Shown here piece after piece: positions 47,121 to 56,231 of a stretch of 64,000 nucleotides of DNA (positions are counted from its first letter, which is position 1; the number at the start of each line of letters is the position of its first letter). The translations under genes were made by a program, and so were the position numbers. The stretch spans positions 89,909-153,908 of the forward strand of contig NZ_JAYGHH010000008.1 of NCBI RefSeq assembly GCF_034931045.1, read 5' to 3'. The notes beneath the pieces were generated by a model, which was given only the letters and a program-made list of their open reading frames with translations, was not told the origin of the DNA and searched no databases. Origin of the DNA: Nodularia sp034931045. GTDB lineage: Bacteria > Cyanobacteriota > Cyanobacteriia > Cyanobacteriales > Nostocaceae.

Positions 47121-48794
47121 ATGACTCTAACAGAAATAGAAAAATTAAAGCTCATGGTAGTAGACGATGAGCCGGATAACTTAGACTTACTCTATCGTAC
47201 TTTTAGGCGAGATTTCCAAGTATATAAAGCTCATGATGCCCTGAGTGCGCTACAAATTCTCGACCAAGAAGGCGAAATGGCTGTAATCATTTCGGATCAA
47301 AGAATGCCGGAAATGAACGGTACTGAATTTCTAAGTCTTACAGTGGAGCGATTTCCCGATACCGTTCGGATTTTACTGACTGGCTTTACTGATGTTGCAG
47401 ATTTGGTAGCGGCAATTAACTCTGGTCAAGTATTTAAGTACATCACTAAACCCTGGAGTCCTGAACAACTCAAAGAATTAGTTGAGCAAGCCACTGATAT
47501 ATATGGACTAGTCAAAAAGCGTACCCGTGAGTTAAGTCGGGCTTTGCGCCGAGAATCTTTATTTAATGCGGTGACAACGGCAATTCGGGAATCCCTGAAT
47601 TATGACAGTATGCTGCAAAAAATTGTTGTCACTATTGGCAAGACATTTGCAACTACTTTTTGTTTACTCAGACCAGTAGAAAGAGACAGATTGACAGAAG
47701 ACGAATTTTTTTATCAAGATTCTAATTCCAGTTTAGCTAATTGTGATTATGACCCCAATCTATTAATTGAAAAAGTTCTTCAAACCTGTGAGTATCAACT
47801 TACTCAAGATACCTATAAAGGCAAACAACGTCAGCAGATGGTTGTACCCCTTTCTTATCAGCAGCATTTGCTAGCTATCCTTGCTATCTGCCAGTGGGGA
47901 GATAAGCAACTTTGGCAAAACGAAGAAATTCAACTAATAGTAGGTGTCGCTGAACAAGCCGCGTTAGCTCTCTCTCAAGCAAAACTCTACCAACGCCTCC
48001 AAGAAAAGCAAGCACAACTGAAGACGGAATTGGAAGTTGCTCGCCAAATCCAAAACAATCTGCTCCGCCAAACTCTACCTGATATCAAAGGTGGGAAGGT
48101 GCAAGCCTGTTGTTACCCTGCTCGTGAAGTGGGAGGGGATTTTTTTGAAGTGTTTGTCCATCCCAGTGGCGATTTATGGTTGGCCGTAGGTGATGTTTCC
48201 GGTAAGGGCGTTCCAGCTGCCTTATTCATGGCTAGTGCTATTTCGGTATTACGCCGGGAATTAGCTCAAGAAACGCCAGCCAAACCAAATGTAATACTAC
48301 ATAATCTCAACAATGCTCTATGTGATGATTTGATTCGCAACAATTGCTTTATTACCCTTGTCTTAGCTCGTTACACTCCTACAACCAATGAACTAGTTTA
48401 TGCTAACGCCGGTCACATCTATCCCCTGCTGTGGTCACATCAAAACTCTTTAGCTGTTAACCCTAATTATCTCAAAGTGCGTGGTATTCCTTTAGGTATC
48501 TTGCCCCAATGGCAGGCAGAGTCAGGTCACTTAGTTCTGGCTTCAGGAGATTCCTTACTGTTAGCTAGTGATGGGATTACAGAAGCGATGGTATCAAATC
48601 AATTTTTAAATTCTGAGGAAACGGAAGATAGTGGACAATTAATCAGGCGTTCTATGCTCAACCAAGAAGGACTTTGGCAAATCCTACAAAGAGAACCTCA
48701 ACCGCTATCTCTTAACAATTTAATTACTCGTATTCAGGCAGATAATCATGTTCAAGAAGATGATCAAACTATACTTTCATTGGAGGTTTTTTAG
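47121..48794 (+). CDS. Response regulator with GAF-like and SpoIIE-type PP2C phosphatase domains
   Basis: 557 residues. The N-terminal receiver (VVDDEPDNLDLLYRTF, Asp in VIISDQRMPEMNG, Lys in YITKPW) covers about 1-125. A GAF-like region (about 145-285; LFNAVTTAIRESLNYDSMLQ onward) and a coiled coil (QEKQAQLKTELEVARQIQNN) link it to a PP2C/SpoIIE phosphatase (REVGGDFFEV, LAVGDVSGKGVPAALFM, YANAGH, LLLASDGITEAM, QEDDQTILSL). This is the RsbU-type layout: an input signal controls a phosphatase acting on an anti-sigma-factor antagonist. The gene for an anti-sigma-type kinase starts three bases after its stop. Confidence 0.93.
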   Translation: MTLTEIEKLKLMVVDDEPDNLDLLYRTFRRDFQVYKAHDALSALQILDQEGEMAVIISDQRMPEMNGTEFLSLTVERFPDTVRILLTGFTDVADLVAAINSGQVFKYITKPWSPEQLKELVEQATDIYGLVKKRTRELSRALRRESLFNAVTTAIRESLNYDSMLQKIVVTIGKTFATTFCLLRPVERDRLTEDEFFYQDSNSSLANCDYDPNLLIEKVLQTCEYQLTQDTYKGKQRQQMVVPLSYQQHLLAILAICQWGDKQLWQNEEIQLIVGVAEQAALALSQAKLYQRLQEKQAQLKTELEVARQIQNNLLRQTLPDIKGGKVQACCYPAREVGGDFFEVFVHPSGDLWLAVGDVSGKGVPAALFMASAISVLRRELAQETPAKPNVILHNLNNALCDDLIRNNCFITLVLARYTPTTNELVYANAGHIYPLLWSHQNSLAVNPNYLKVRGIPLGILPQWQAESGHLVLASGDSLLLASDGITEAMVSNQFLNSEETEDSGQLIRRSMLNQEGLWQILQREPQPLSLNNLITRIQADNHVQEDDQTILSLEVF

Positions 48795-48797
48795 GTA

Positions 48798-49214
48798 ATG
48801 AAAAGTGAGCTTCATGTACCAAGTGACCTGAATTATTTAAACATCGTCGAAAGTTGGTTACTAGGATGCTTAAAAATCCATCTCAAAGAATCAGTGGATT
48901 GGTCAAGGCAATCAAGTCGTTTGCGGCTGGCATTGGTGGAAGCATATTCAAATGTAGTCCGTCATGCCCACAAAGAGCAACCTAGCTTACCGATTCTAGT
49001 GCGTTTGGAACTTAAAAATAGAAATATTGCTATAGAAATCTGGGACTATGGCGAAGGATTTGATATGTCTACTTACTTTCCGCCTAATCCTACAGATAAA
49101 CAAGAAGGTGGTTATGGATGGCTGATTATGAATCGTCTGATGGATAATGTTGAATATCAGTTACAAGTTAATGGTGCAAATTGTCTCAAATTAGAAGCTA
49201 CTTTACCAGAATGA
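48798..49214 (+). CDS. Anti-sigma-factor-type serine kinase (RsbW/SpoIIAB-like ATPase)
   Basis: 138 residues of the HATPase_c fold: RLALVEAYSNVVRHAH (N-box), IAIEIWDYGEGFDMS (DxGxG) and QEGGYGWLIMNRLMDNVEY (G-rich lid). The length fits RsbW-type kinases. It lies 3 bp after the PP2C phosphatase gene, so the pair probably forms a partner-switching module. The antagonist (STAS) gene and the controlled target are not in the window. Confidence 0.92.
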   Translation: MKSELHVPSDLNYLNIVESWLLGCLKIHLKESVDWSRQSSRLRLALVEAYSNVVRHAHKEQPSLPILVRLELKNRNIAIEIWDYGEGFDMSTYFPPNPTDKQEGGYGWLIMNRLMDNVEYQLQVNGANCLKLEATLPE

Positions 49215-49752
49215 ACTAATTAACAATTTTAAATGCTCAAATTGACGATTGCTAGACTTTTTCAGTATTGTTTCAGCTTACATAAAAAGTCTGGTAATTG
49301 CCGGTTATCCGGTATGATTAGCATCAATAATATGTCTTGGTTGGCTCCGGTAACTCGCGCGATCTCATAATTCAATTTATCATCCATCCATAGCAATTAT
49401 CCCTTCACTGCTGAGTTGCTGGAATCGTGCCGAGTGCGGCCGCTAGTTGACCGAAGAAAGGCAGAAAGCAGAAGGCAGAAGGCAGAAATACAATTTTTGC
49501 CCTCTGCTATCAGGGTAACAAGCCTCTAAATTTATTTATTGAATAGAGGTCAATTTGTGAATAAATGTTAAATTAGATAATAATTTTTGCTAATTTAAGT
49601 TGATTTATGACTGGTAATTATTAAATACTGGATGTATAGCAACCGCCTCAGCGATTTATTTTATATCTCCAGAAAAAAGCTGATGGCATAGCTCTACAAC
49701 CCCCAGGATAGCCAAGGGTGTAAAGAATTACACTAAATCAACCAAAATTGTT
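49215..49752. other. Non-coding stretch with a short tandem repeat
   Basis: 538 bp without a supportable gene. It contains agtgcggccgctag (a NotI octamer, rare in this AT-rich DNA) at about 49433-49446 and a heptamer repeat (gcagaag/gcagaaa) at 49459-49489, followed by AT-rich DNA. The last 150 bp before the next gene should hold its promoter; I recognise no specific element. Confidence 0.5.
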
Positions 49753-50205
49753 ATGACGAAATCTATGGAAGCTTTATTTTGTTTGTCGCCACGCTATCGC
49801 CTTGATGACGAATCACCTTGGCTACAGGGTATCGACCCCAGTCGTCATTACTGGATTACCGTGAATGGAGACAAAAACTTTACCATAGCTATACCTGGAT
49901 TAGTAGTTTCTTCAATGAGTGAATTGAAGCAAGCTATCCGCCAATTTCGCTCTTTGCAGCCTGGGGAACAAATGACTGTAAATAGAATTGCCAGTAATTG
50001 CACGATTTACTGTGTCAGTCCTAATTGCTATGCTGTGGAAGAAGAAATTAATGATGCTCCGGTTTGGCATCTATTTGATCAAGAAACGTTAGATAGTTTA
50101 TTAATGACGGCACATCCAGAATGGCAATGTGCGCCATCAGATATTGATTTAGGTCGGAAACTGTTAATGCGCTCTTTGCTGCAAACGGCTGTTACCAAAA
50201 AATAA
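49753..50205 (+). CDS. Unrecognised cyanobacterial protein, 150 residues
   Basis: Starts MTKSMEALFCLSPRYRLDDE, then SRHYWITVNGDKNFTIAIPG and the closing DIDLGRKLLMRSLLQTAV. No signal peptide or membrane span. Two spaced Cys pairs (NCTIYCVSPNC) are notable but not a recognisable zinc motif. It has its own upstream region and is convergent with the CTDH gene. I do not recognise a function. Confidence 0.7.
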   Translation: MTKSMEALFCLSPRYRLDDESPWLQGIDPSRHYWITVNGDKNFTIAIPGLVVSSMSELKQAIRQFRSLQPGEQMTVNRIASNCTIYCVSPNCYAVEEEINDAPVWHLFDQETLDSLLMTAHPEWQCAPSDIDLGRKLLMRSLLQTAVTKK

Positions 50206-50228
50206 CCAAGATTCAAATTAAATTTAGG

Positions 50229-50678
50229 CTAATTTTCTCGACGCAGAGCAAGTAACTCTTGGGGAGAACCTAAAAGTTTAATTTGAGTGCTGACAATTTG
50301 CCGTTTTCGGTTGAGGACAAAGAACCAGGTAACATTGACACCACACCAGGAAGTTTGCGCCTTACCTGTTACCTGAAACTGGATTTGGTCATTTTCCAGG
50401 GTTTCGACAATGCCTTGACGCGGATAGGCTTGAATATTTTCAGCTTCTTGTTGTAAATAGAGAGCGATCGCATCTCGTCCCACAATACCAGATTCAAAGG
50501 GCGGATGCATCACACCATCATCGGCAAATAGTGCCGCAGTTGTGGGAAATTCTCCGGCGTTGAGAGTTTCAAAGTAACGCAGGATAGTTGGTTCCACAAT
50601 TCCCTCAATCTGGAATTCTTCTGTGATTGTAACGGTGACGGTGGTCTGAGTTACCTGTATAGATTCAGCAGCTGTCAT
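50229..50678 (-). CDS. Carotenoid-binding C-terminal domain homologue of OCP (CTDH)
   Basis: 149 residues of NTF2-like fold, matching the C-terminal half of orange carotenoid protein. The carotenoid-contacting residues of OCP map to Y35 (TILRYFETLN; OCP Tyr201) and W118 (NVTWFFVLN; OCP Trp288), and PQELL near the end matches the OCP tail. A single Cys112 (SWCGVN) corresponds to the cysteine reported to form disulfide dimers in the Anabaena CTDH. Family members bind a ketocarotenoid, transfer it to helical carotenoid proteins and may quench singlet oxygen. The helical carotenoid protein gene is 123 bp upstream on the same strand. Confidence 0.9.
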   Translation of the reverse strand: MTAAESIQVTQTTVTVTITEEFQIEGIVEPTILRYFETLNAGEFPTTAALFADDGVMHPPFESGIVGRDAIALYLQQEAENIQAYPRQGIVETLENDQIQFQVTGKAQTSWCGVNVTWFFVLNRKRQIVSTQIKLLGSPQELLALRREN

Positions 50679-50801
50679 ATATTTATCTTGATTACAGTAG
50701 CTGAGGTTAATTAAAAGACAAAATATAGAATCAAAAAAAGATGCTCTAGAAATAGATTGCCGAAAGTGAGAATATTTCCCAGCCTCTCTGCCTTTTCCTA
50801 C

Positions 50802-51326
50802 TCAGCACTCAGAAAAGGGGTCAACGCCCATATCAGCTACTACTTGACGAAGCACAGAGATTTGCTGACCAAAATCTAATGCTTTGATAGCTTCCAGTAC
50901 CTGCATACCATCACGAGAAAATTCATAGCCCACTGGCATAGGTACAACCAAGTGTTTTACCATCAATTCTGATAACTCGTACCAAAAAGCCAATTTTGTG
51001 TTATTGCTGAGGATACCGTAGGAACGGGAAATTGGAGTATTTTTCTGAGTAGCTAAGTCACGCATCACATTTAACTGCTCTGCATAAGACATCTGTTTGA
51101 TTTGAGTTAGCAATCCTTGGGCTAACTGTAAACGAGCTGCACCTGTAGCGGCTGGTGTAATGGAACGTCCCATTTCTGTGTAGGCATACCATAGCACTGC
51201 TAGTTGGTCATCCGGGCTGAGGCTTTGGAAGACGGCAGTGGTGGACTGAACTGCATCACCAGGCTGAGAACCATAATTTAAGGCGTTTGATAAGCGGGTT
51301 GAAGCTGCATCAGAAGTGAATGTCAT
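50802..51326 (-). CDS. Helical carotenoid protein, HCP4-like
   Basis: 174 residues equal to the N-terminal domain of orange carotenoid protein. OCP residues map with a constant shift of five: Tyr44 to Y49 (LWYAYTEMG), Trp110 to W115 (LAFWYEL) and Arg155 to R160 (QQISVLRQVVADMG). Arg155 is needed for phycobilisome binding in OCP, so this paralogue could quench phycobilisomes. In Anabaena the HCP next to the CTDH gene is HCP4; the layout here is the same, so I infer that class. It likely takes its carotenoid from the CTDH encoded just downstream. Confidence 0.88.
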   Translation of the reverse strand: MTFTSDAASTRLSNALNYGSQPGDAVQSTTAVFQSLSPDDQLAVLWYAYTEMGRSITPAATGAARLQLAQGLLTQIKQMSYAEQLNVMRDLATQKNTPISRSYGILSNNTKLAFWYELSELMVKHLVVPMPVGYEFSRDGMQVLEAIKALDFGQQISVLRQVVADMGVDPFSEC

Positions 51327-51514
51327 GATTTCACAACAGTTGATTAATTTAGTGGGAGGTTTGCTCTACCTCATAATTTACATATTGCATTATTTCTTAA
51401 CAAAATTCAAATAATTATTACATATAGGTGGGTTAGCCAATGTTGAACAAAGGTTGTCAAAGGATAATGTATAAATAAGCTGCCAATAATTGCCGCTAAA
51501 TTCACATAAAAAAA

Positions 51515-52468
51515 ATGGAACAATATTCTGTAACTAACAGCAATGTAGTTAAAGAAAAAGCCAGAGAGTTGGGATTCCACAAAGTCGGGATTACGGCTGT
51601 CAATGGGGTAGATAATACAGACGCGCAGAGGTTACAAGCCTGGATAAGTCTGGGTTATCACGCCGATATGGAGTGGATGAATAGCCCCAAGCGTCAAGAT
51701 ATGAGCTTAATTATGCCAGAGGCGCGATCGCTTATATCTGTCGCCCTCAATTACTACACACCAGACGAACGTCCTGGAGGCGAAGAATATGCCAAAATTT
51801 CACGTTATGGCTGGGGTAGGGACTATCATAGAGTAATGCATAAAAAGCTGAAGGCGCTGATGTTCTGGCTAGAATCATTGGGTGCTGGTATTCAAGCGAA
51901 ATATTATGCAGATACTGGCCCAGTACAAGATAAAGTTTGGGCGCAACGAGCCGGGATTGGTTGGATTGCTAAAAATGGTAATCTAATTACTAGAGAATAT
52001 GGTTCTTGGGTATTTTTAGGAGAGATTATCACAAATTTGGAATTAGAGAGCGATCGCCCACATACAGAACACTGTGGTAGCTGTACTCGTTGTCTAGAGG
52101 CTTGTCCCACAGGTGCAATTACCCAACCATTTGTCGTCGATGCTAATCGCTGTATCGCCTATCATACCATCGAAAATCGCTCAGAAACACTACCAGAGAA
52201 AATCTCATCCAATTTACAAGGTTGGGTTGCAGGTTGCGACATTTGCCAAGACGTTTGTCCGTGGAATCAGCGTTTTGCCCAGACAACGGATGTAGCAGAT
52301 TTTCAACCTTATCCTGCTAATATTGCGCCTCATCTGATAGAATTAGCCAACATCTCAATCGAGGAGTGGGATAAACGATTTCCCGCATCCGCCTTGCGGC
52401 GGATTAAGCCAGAAATGTTAAGACGAAATGCCCGTGCTAATCTTGACGCATCCAAACTTAACGAATGA
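51515..52468 (+). CDS. queG: Epoxyqueuosine reductase
   Basis: 317 residues. It reduces epoxyqueuosine to queuosine in tRNA, using cobalamin and two [4Fe-4S] clusters. Clusters: CGSCTRCLEACPTGAI, and C (DANRCIAYHTIE) with CDICQDVCPWN. Other family segments: YHADMEWM, RYGWGRDYHRVMHKKL, YADTGPVQDKVWAQRAGIGW. Length and start are normal. Its stop overlaps the next start (ATGA), so the HAD phosphatase is co-translated. Confidence 0.96.
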   Translation: MEQYSVTNSNVVKEKARELGFHKVGITAVNGVDNTDAQRLQAWISLGYHADMEWMNSPKRQDMSLIMPEARSLISVALNYYTPDERPGGEEYAKISRYGWGRDYHRVMHKKLKALMFWLESLGAGIQAKYYADTGPVQDKVWAQRAGIGWIAKNGNLITREYGSWVFLGEIITNLELESDRPHTEHCGSCTRCLEACPTGAITQPFVVDANRCIAYHTIENRSETLPEKISSNLQGWVAGCDICQDVCPWNQRFAQTTDVADFQPYPANIAPHLIELANISIEEWDKRFPASALRRIKPEMLRRNARANLDASKLNE

Positions 52469-53100
52469 CCCAGCAAGTAATTATTTTTGATTTTGATGGC
52501 ACGATTGCGGATACAGTAGATGCTCTTGTGACTATTGCCAATCGTTTAGCTATAGAGTTTGGTTATATACAAATTACTCCAGAGGAACTTTCCCTACTAA
52601 GAAATTTTACCTCTAGGGAAATTATTAAATACTTAGGCATCTCTTTTTTTAAAATTCCGTCTCTACTAAAAAAGGTGAAAGGAGAATTAAAATACAAAAT
52701 TAAAGAATTCAAACCAATACCAGGAATTTACGAAGCTTTAATAGAATTACAAAACGAAGGCTATAGATTAGGAATTATTACGTCTAATTCTCAAGAAAAC
52801 GTCACAGCTTTTCTTGAAAATAACGAATTAGAGCATTTATTTGAATTTATTTATTCAGGAGTGACAATTTTTGGTAAAACCACCATAATTAATAATGTAT
52901 TAAGAAAAAAACAACTCAAAACGCAAGCAGTCATTTATGTCGGGGATGAAACCAGGGATATAGAAGCTTCAAAAAAAGCTAATATCAAAGTGATTGCGGT
53001 GGCTTGGGGTTTCAATTCTCCCGAAGCTTTAGCTAAACAAAATCCAGATTTTCTGATTAATCATCCCAGTGAATTACTAGAAGTTATTAAACAGTGTTGA
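52465..53100 (+). CDS. HAD-superfamily phosphatase (phosphoglycolate phosphatase-like)
   Basis: 211 residues. HAD motifs: IIFDFDGTIADTVDALV (I, nucleophile Asp), LGIITSN (II), a Lys in FGKTTIINNVL (III) and VIYVGDETRDIEASKKA (IV). The layout with a helical cap between motifs I and II is that of Gph-like enzymes. The substrate is a small phosphorylated compound, not identifiable. Overlaps queG by four bases. Confidence 0.9.
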   Translation: MTQQVIIFDFDGTIADTVDALVTIANRLAIEFGYIQITPEELSLLRNFTSREIIKYLGISFFKIPSLLKKVKGELKYKIKEFKPIPGIYEALIELQNEGYRLGIITSNSQENVTAFLENNELEHLFEFIYSGVTIFGKTTIINNVLRKKQLKTQAVIYVGDETRDIEASKKANIKVIAVAWGFNSPEALAKQNPDFLINHPSELLEVIKQC

Positions 53101-53458
53101 AGGGTTTGTTTAAGTTAGGTTTTGCTGTTCGCATAGCGTGCCGTGTATGGTCAGAATTATGGCTTTTTTAAAGCAGAGTTAGCATAATATCTACTGAAGC
53201 ACCAATATTAGTTATAAAACCCCCAACTTCCTTTGATCAGCCATAAATAATTCTTGGATAATTTTGCAATTGATGGAGTAATTTTACCAAGGCTAGGGTC
53301 AAATTTCTTTCTATCAGAAGGCAGACTTATACATCTACTAAAAGTATAGGATTCCTATAGATTGAAACTATTTAATATAACTCTTACTTTTGGAAGTAGA
53401 TTTTGGCTGTAGAAGTTTGGTAATCCTTAATAGGATTAATAAATTCTGGAGATATATT
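53101..53458. other. Non-coding stretch upstream of the second HCP gene
   Basis: 358 bp. A gcatagcgtgccg palindromic repeat fragment lies near 53131; otherwise AT-rich DNA with no gene. The promoter of the next gene should be here. Just before the GTG start lies ctggagata, a plausible ribosome-binding site. Confidence 0.45.
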
Positions 53459-53989
53459 GTGACTAAAACTTCCAATAAAACTGTTTCTCAAGCACTCAGC
53501 AATGAGACTTTAAAAGTAGTTGAAGGATTTAATTCCTTAGATACCGATGCTAAACTAGCATGGTTTTATTGTGTTTATGAAAAAATGGGTAAATCTATTA
53601 CTCCTGCGGCTCCAGATGCGGCTGAACCACAACTTTCACCCATGCTTTTAGGAGATTATTTAAATTTGCCACCAGAGCAACAATTACAAATCATGCGGGA
53701 TATTGTGGAGGGTAAAAAAACAGATTATTCCCGTGCTTATGGTGCGATTAAAGAAAATAATCAACTATTAGTTTGGTATGCTTGGGCTGTGGCAATGGGA
53801 GATCAAGTAGTGGGAATGCCAAATAATTATCAGCGTACTGATGCAATCAAGAATTTGGTTTCCCAAACTGAAAAGCTAGATTTTGAGGGACAAATATCTG
53901 TGTTCCGCACAATTGCGGGTCAAATGGGCTACAGCGATGTTCAGCCAATTGAAACACAAGCACAAACAGGAAAAACCCCTAGTTTGTAA
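53459..53989 (+). CDS. Helical carotenoid protein, second paralogue
   Basis: 176 residues from the GTG at 53459, chosen because ctggag lies just upstream and the protein then begins like other HCPs; a longer frame from 53390 has an unlikely start. OCP carotenoid contacts map to Y40 (FYCVYEKMG) and W106 (LLVWYAW), and an Arg (R150, GQISVFR) sits where OCP Arg155 would be, allowing one deletion. It is clearly divergent from the HCP at 50802-51326 (for example GMPNNYQRTDAI). Probable role: carotenoid binding with singlet-oxygen quenching. I cannot assign its HCP subclass. Confidence 0.85.
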   Translation: MTKTSNKTVSQALSNETLKVVEGFNSLDTDAKLAWFYCVYEKMGKSITPAAPDAAEPQLSPMLLGDYLNLPPEQQLQIMRDIVEGKKTDYSRAYGAIKENNQLLVWYAWAVAMGDQVVGMPNNYQRTDAIKNLVSQTEKLDFEGQISVFRTIAGQMGYSDVQPIETQAQTGKTPSL

Positions 53990-54041
53990 CCAGAGGGGAG
54001 AGGCGACATAAGCAAAACCCACGTAGACGGGGTTCAAATGT

Positions 54042-54806
54042 TTAATATGTCGCCACTTGAGTCAAATCCTTTGGTGTCAAGTTACTGTGGACAACTGCAC
54101 CATCACGAAACCACACAATGCGTCGGGTTTGAAGCGCTACTTCTGATTCATGAGTCACCATAACAACGGTGATTCCACTGTTATTTAATTCGGTGAAAAT
54201 ATCCAATACTTCCTGGGTTGTATGAGAATCAAGTGCGCCTGTGGGTTCATCGGCGAGGAGGACAACGGGACGGTTAACTATAGCACGAGCGATCGCTACC
54301 CGTTGTTGTTGTCCACCAGATAATTGAGTGGGTTTATTATTCAGGCGTTTTTCTAGACCGACTTTTGTCAATGCTTCCGTGGCGCGATCGCGTCTTTCAT
54401 TGGGGTTGACGCTGGCATAAATCATTGGTAGCATGACGTTTTCTAAGGCTGTGAGTTGGGGTAATAAGTGAAATTGTTGAAAGACAAACCCCAGTTTTTT
54501 ATTGCGGATTTTGGCCAAATCTGCATCGTTCATTTGAGCGACATCAAGGTTATCTAAATAATAATGTCCGGTGGTGGGGCGATCTAAACAGCCGATAATA
54601 TTCATGGCTGTGGATTTACCAGAACCAGAAGGCCCCATAATTGCACAATATTCACCCTCATTGATCGTTAAGTTCACATCGTTGAGGGCTTTAACTTCGG
54701 TTTCACCACTCCCATAGATTTTAAAGATATTCTCTAGGCGAATAATTGCCGATTGCGGTGCAGGATTAGGAACGAGAGGATCAGTAATTGTGATAGTGTT
54801 TGCCAT
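54042..54806 (-). CDS. MacB/LolD-type ABC ATPase
   Basis: 254 residues. ATPase motifs: GPSGSGKSTAMNIIGCLDRP (Walker A), FVFQQFHLLPQLTALENV, LSGGQQQR (signature), VLLADEPTGALD (Walker B) and VTHE. This pattern is typical of ATPases that pair with FtsX/MacB-type permeases in mechanotransmission or export systems such as DevBCA. No permease gene is adjacent. It starts 18 bp after the stop of the membrane protein gene on the same strand, so it may belong to the CHAT operon upstream, or be an independent transporter part. Confidence 0.88.
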   Translation of the reverse strand: MANTITITDPLVPNPAPQSAIIRLENIFKIYGSGETEVKALNDVNLTINEGEYCAIMGPSGSGKSTAMNIIGCLDRPTTGHYYLDNLDVAQMNDADLAKIRNKKLGFVFQQFHLLPQLTALENVMLPMIYASVNPNERRDRATEALTKVGLEKRLNNKPTQLSGGQQQRVAIARAIVNRPVVLLADEPTGALDSHTTQEVLDIFTELNNSGITVVMVTHESEVALQTRRIVWFRDGAVVHSNLTPKDLTQVATY

Positions 54807-54824
54807 AAGAATTTAGTTATTGGT

Positions 54825-56231
54825 TTACTTCTTATTTCTAGGATAGTGTCTGGGTTTGGTGATCAGCCAGCCAAGACCGATAAAAAATAATGTAACCAGA
54901 ATACTTAAAAATAAGGATGCGTAAAAAGGATGGGGTGGATTTTTCGGAGATATTGCAGCTAGGGGTATATTGATTTCGCTGATGTATTGGGTGATAATGG
55001 CAGAAATAATTGCACCGCCACCAAAGCCAATACCTAATATTTGGATGGTGCGTTCTAAGGAGCGATCGCTCTCAGCCTGTTGTGTTTCTACAATACCTCG
55101 AATAGTATCAACTATCTGCCCAAATAATTCTTTACCTGGAAGCAGATAGTTAATATCTGTTTGTACTTGTTCCTGAAATTTACGACAGTCTTTTTTGAGG
55201 AAGTCTTGCCAAAATTCAGGAATATTACCGCCACCAATAGTTTTGATTTTATCTAAGCAAATTTCGTAATTCTTAATATCTGTGTTAATTGCAGTTAAAT
55301 GTATTTGTAAATCTTGCAAACATCTGGTATAATCCAGGCTTTTTTGAGGAATTTCTACAAGTAGTTCTGGCAATTTATCTATTTGGGTTTTATTTTTATC
55401 TATCAGGTTATTAAACTCTGATATTGTCTTTTCTAAATAGCTATAAATTGCTCTAGCTTCTCGATATCTTTGACGTGCTTGATGATAGATATATACTATT
55501 TTATGGTATGAGCAAAGTAAATCTCGCAACCACTCATAAGCCTTTCCAGATAGTTGTATGGTTGGAGATTTATTATTATTAATAGTTATAAAAATTTGAC
55601 ATTGTTTAGTCGGGTTATTTGGTTGATTATGGTCTTGTGCTTGATATTCAAATAACAAACTACCAAAAAGTTTGCTTTGACTTATCTGTACAGGGTTTAA
55701 ATTTGTACCTGCAACTAAGGCGACTGCTAATTTTTCAGCTAGTGCATTACAATCTTCACTGGAATCTACTTCTCCATAAATCCATAATGTTTGTCCTAAT
55801 GATGCTTGAATGTTAGACGGTAGTAGACAACTTGGTTGAAAATGTTGCAGTTGTGGTATTTCTATCAAGATGTTTGCTGATTCAGCAAAAAGTGTAATAT
55901 CAACTGCGTAGGTATCGTTAAGCAAGAAAGGCTGAAGATTAGCATTGATTTTAAAGCCGTCTGTTGTGGGGAGACTACCTAAATCTAAACTTCCAACATC
56001 AGTTAACCATTCTGTTTTTCTTGCTTGTTCTCGTTTGGGTTCATATTTACTATTTTCATAGCAAATTAATTTTGCTCGTAAATCTTTCAACCCAATAAAA
56101 GGAAGTTCATTTTCCCCCACTTTCACCAGATTTTCCCATAAGAGATTAGCATCTGCGACAACTTCACCGGGTAGTTCAGTTAGGGTATGACGGAGATGAA
56201 AAGCATAGAGACTGAGGCTAAAATTCTTCAC
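54825..56231 (-). CDS. Unrecognised protein with coiled coil and two C-terminal membrane helices
   Basis: 468 residues. The N-terminal 230 residues look beta-rich (ITLFAESANILIEIPQLQHF, LGQTLWIYGEVDSSEDCNAL). The middle is helical and coiled-coil-like (RYREARAIYSYLEKTISEFN onward). The end has two hydrophobic segments (IQILGIGFGGGAIISAIITQ and FYASLFLSILVTLFFIGLGW) and a basic tail, so it is probably membrane-anchored with a large cytoplasmic part. I recognise no catalytic motif. Its start overlaps the previous gene by four bases, in an operon headed by a CHAT protease gene; a role as effector or as substrate of that protease is a hypothesis only. Confidence 0.75.
   Translation of the reverse strand: MKNFSLSLYAFHLRHTLTELPGEVVADANLLWENLVKVGENELPFIGLKDLRAKLICYENSKYEPKREQARKTEWLTDVGSLDLGSLPTTDGFKINANLQPFLLNDTYAVDITLFAESANILIEIPQLQHFQPSCLLPSNIQASLGQTLWIYGEVDSSEDCNALAEKLAVALVAGTNLNPVQISQSKLFGSLLFEYQAQDHNQPNNPTKQCQIFITINNNKSPTIQLSGKAYEWLRDLLCSYHKIVYIYHQARQRYREARAIYSYLEKTISEFNNLIDKNKTQIDKLPELLVEIPQKSLDYTRCLQDLQIHLTAINTDIKNYEICLDKIKTIGGGNIPEFWQDFLKKDCRKFQEQVQTDINYLLPGKELFGQIVDTIRGIVETQQAESDRSLERTIQILGIGFGGGAIISAIITQYISEINIPLAAISPKNPPHPFYASLFLSILVTLFFIGLGWLITKPRHYPRNKK

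Noticed and set aside
49433..49446. NotI site (gcggccgc) as a sign of vector contamination
   Set aside because: Flanking sequence continues as ordinary Nostoc-like DNA with a heptamer repeat, and no vector sequence is recognisable; a natural palindrome is more likely.
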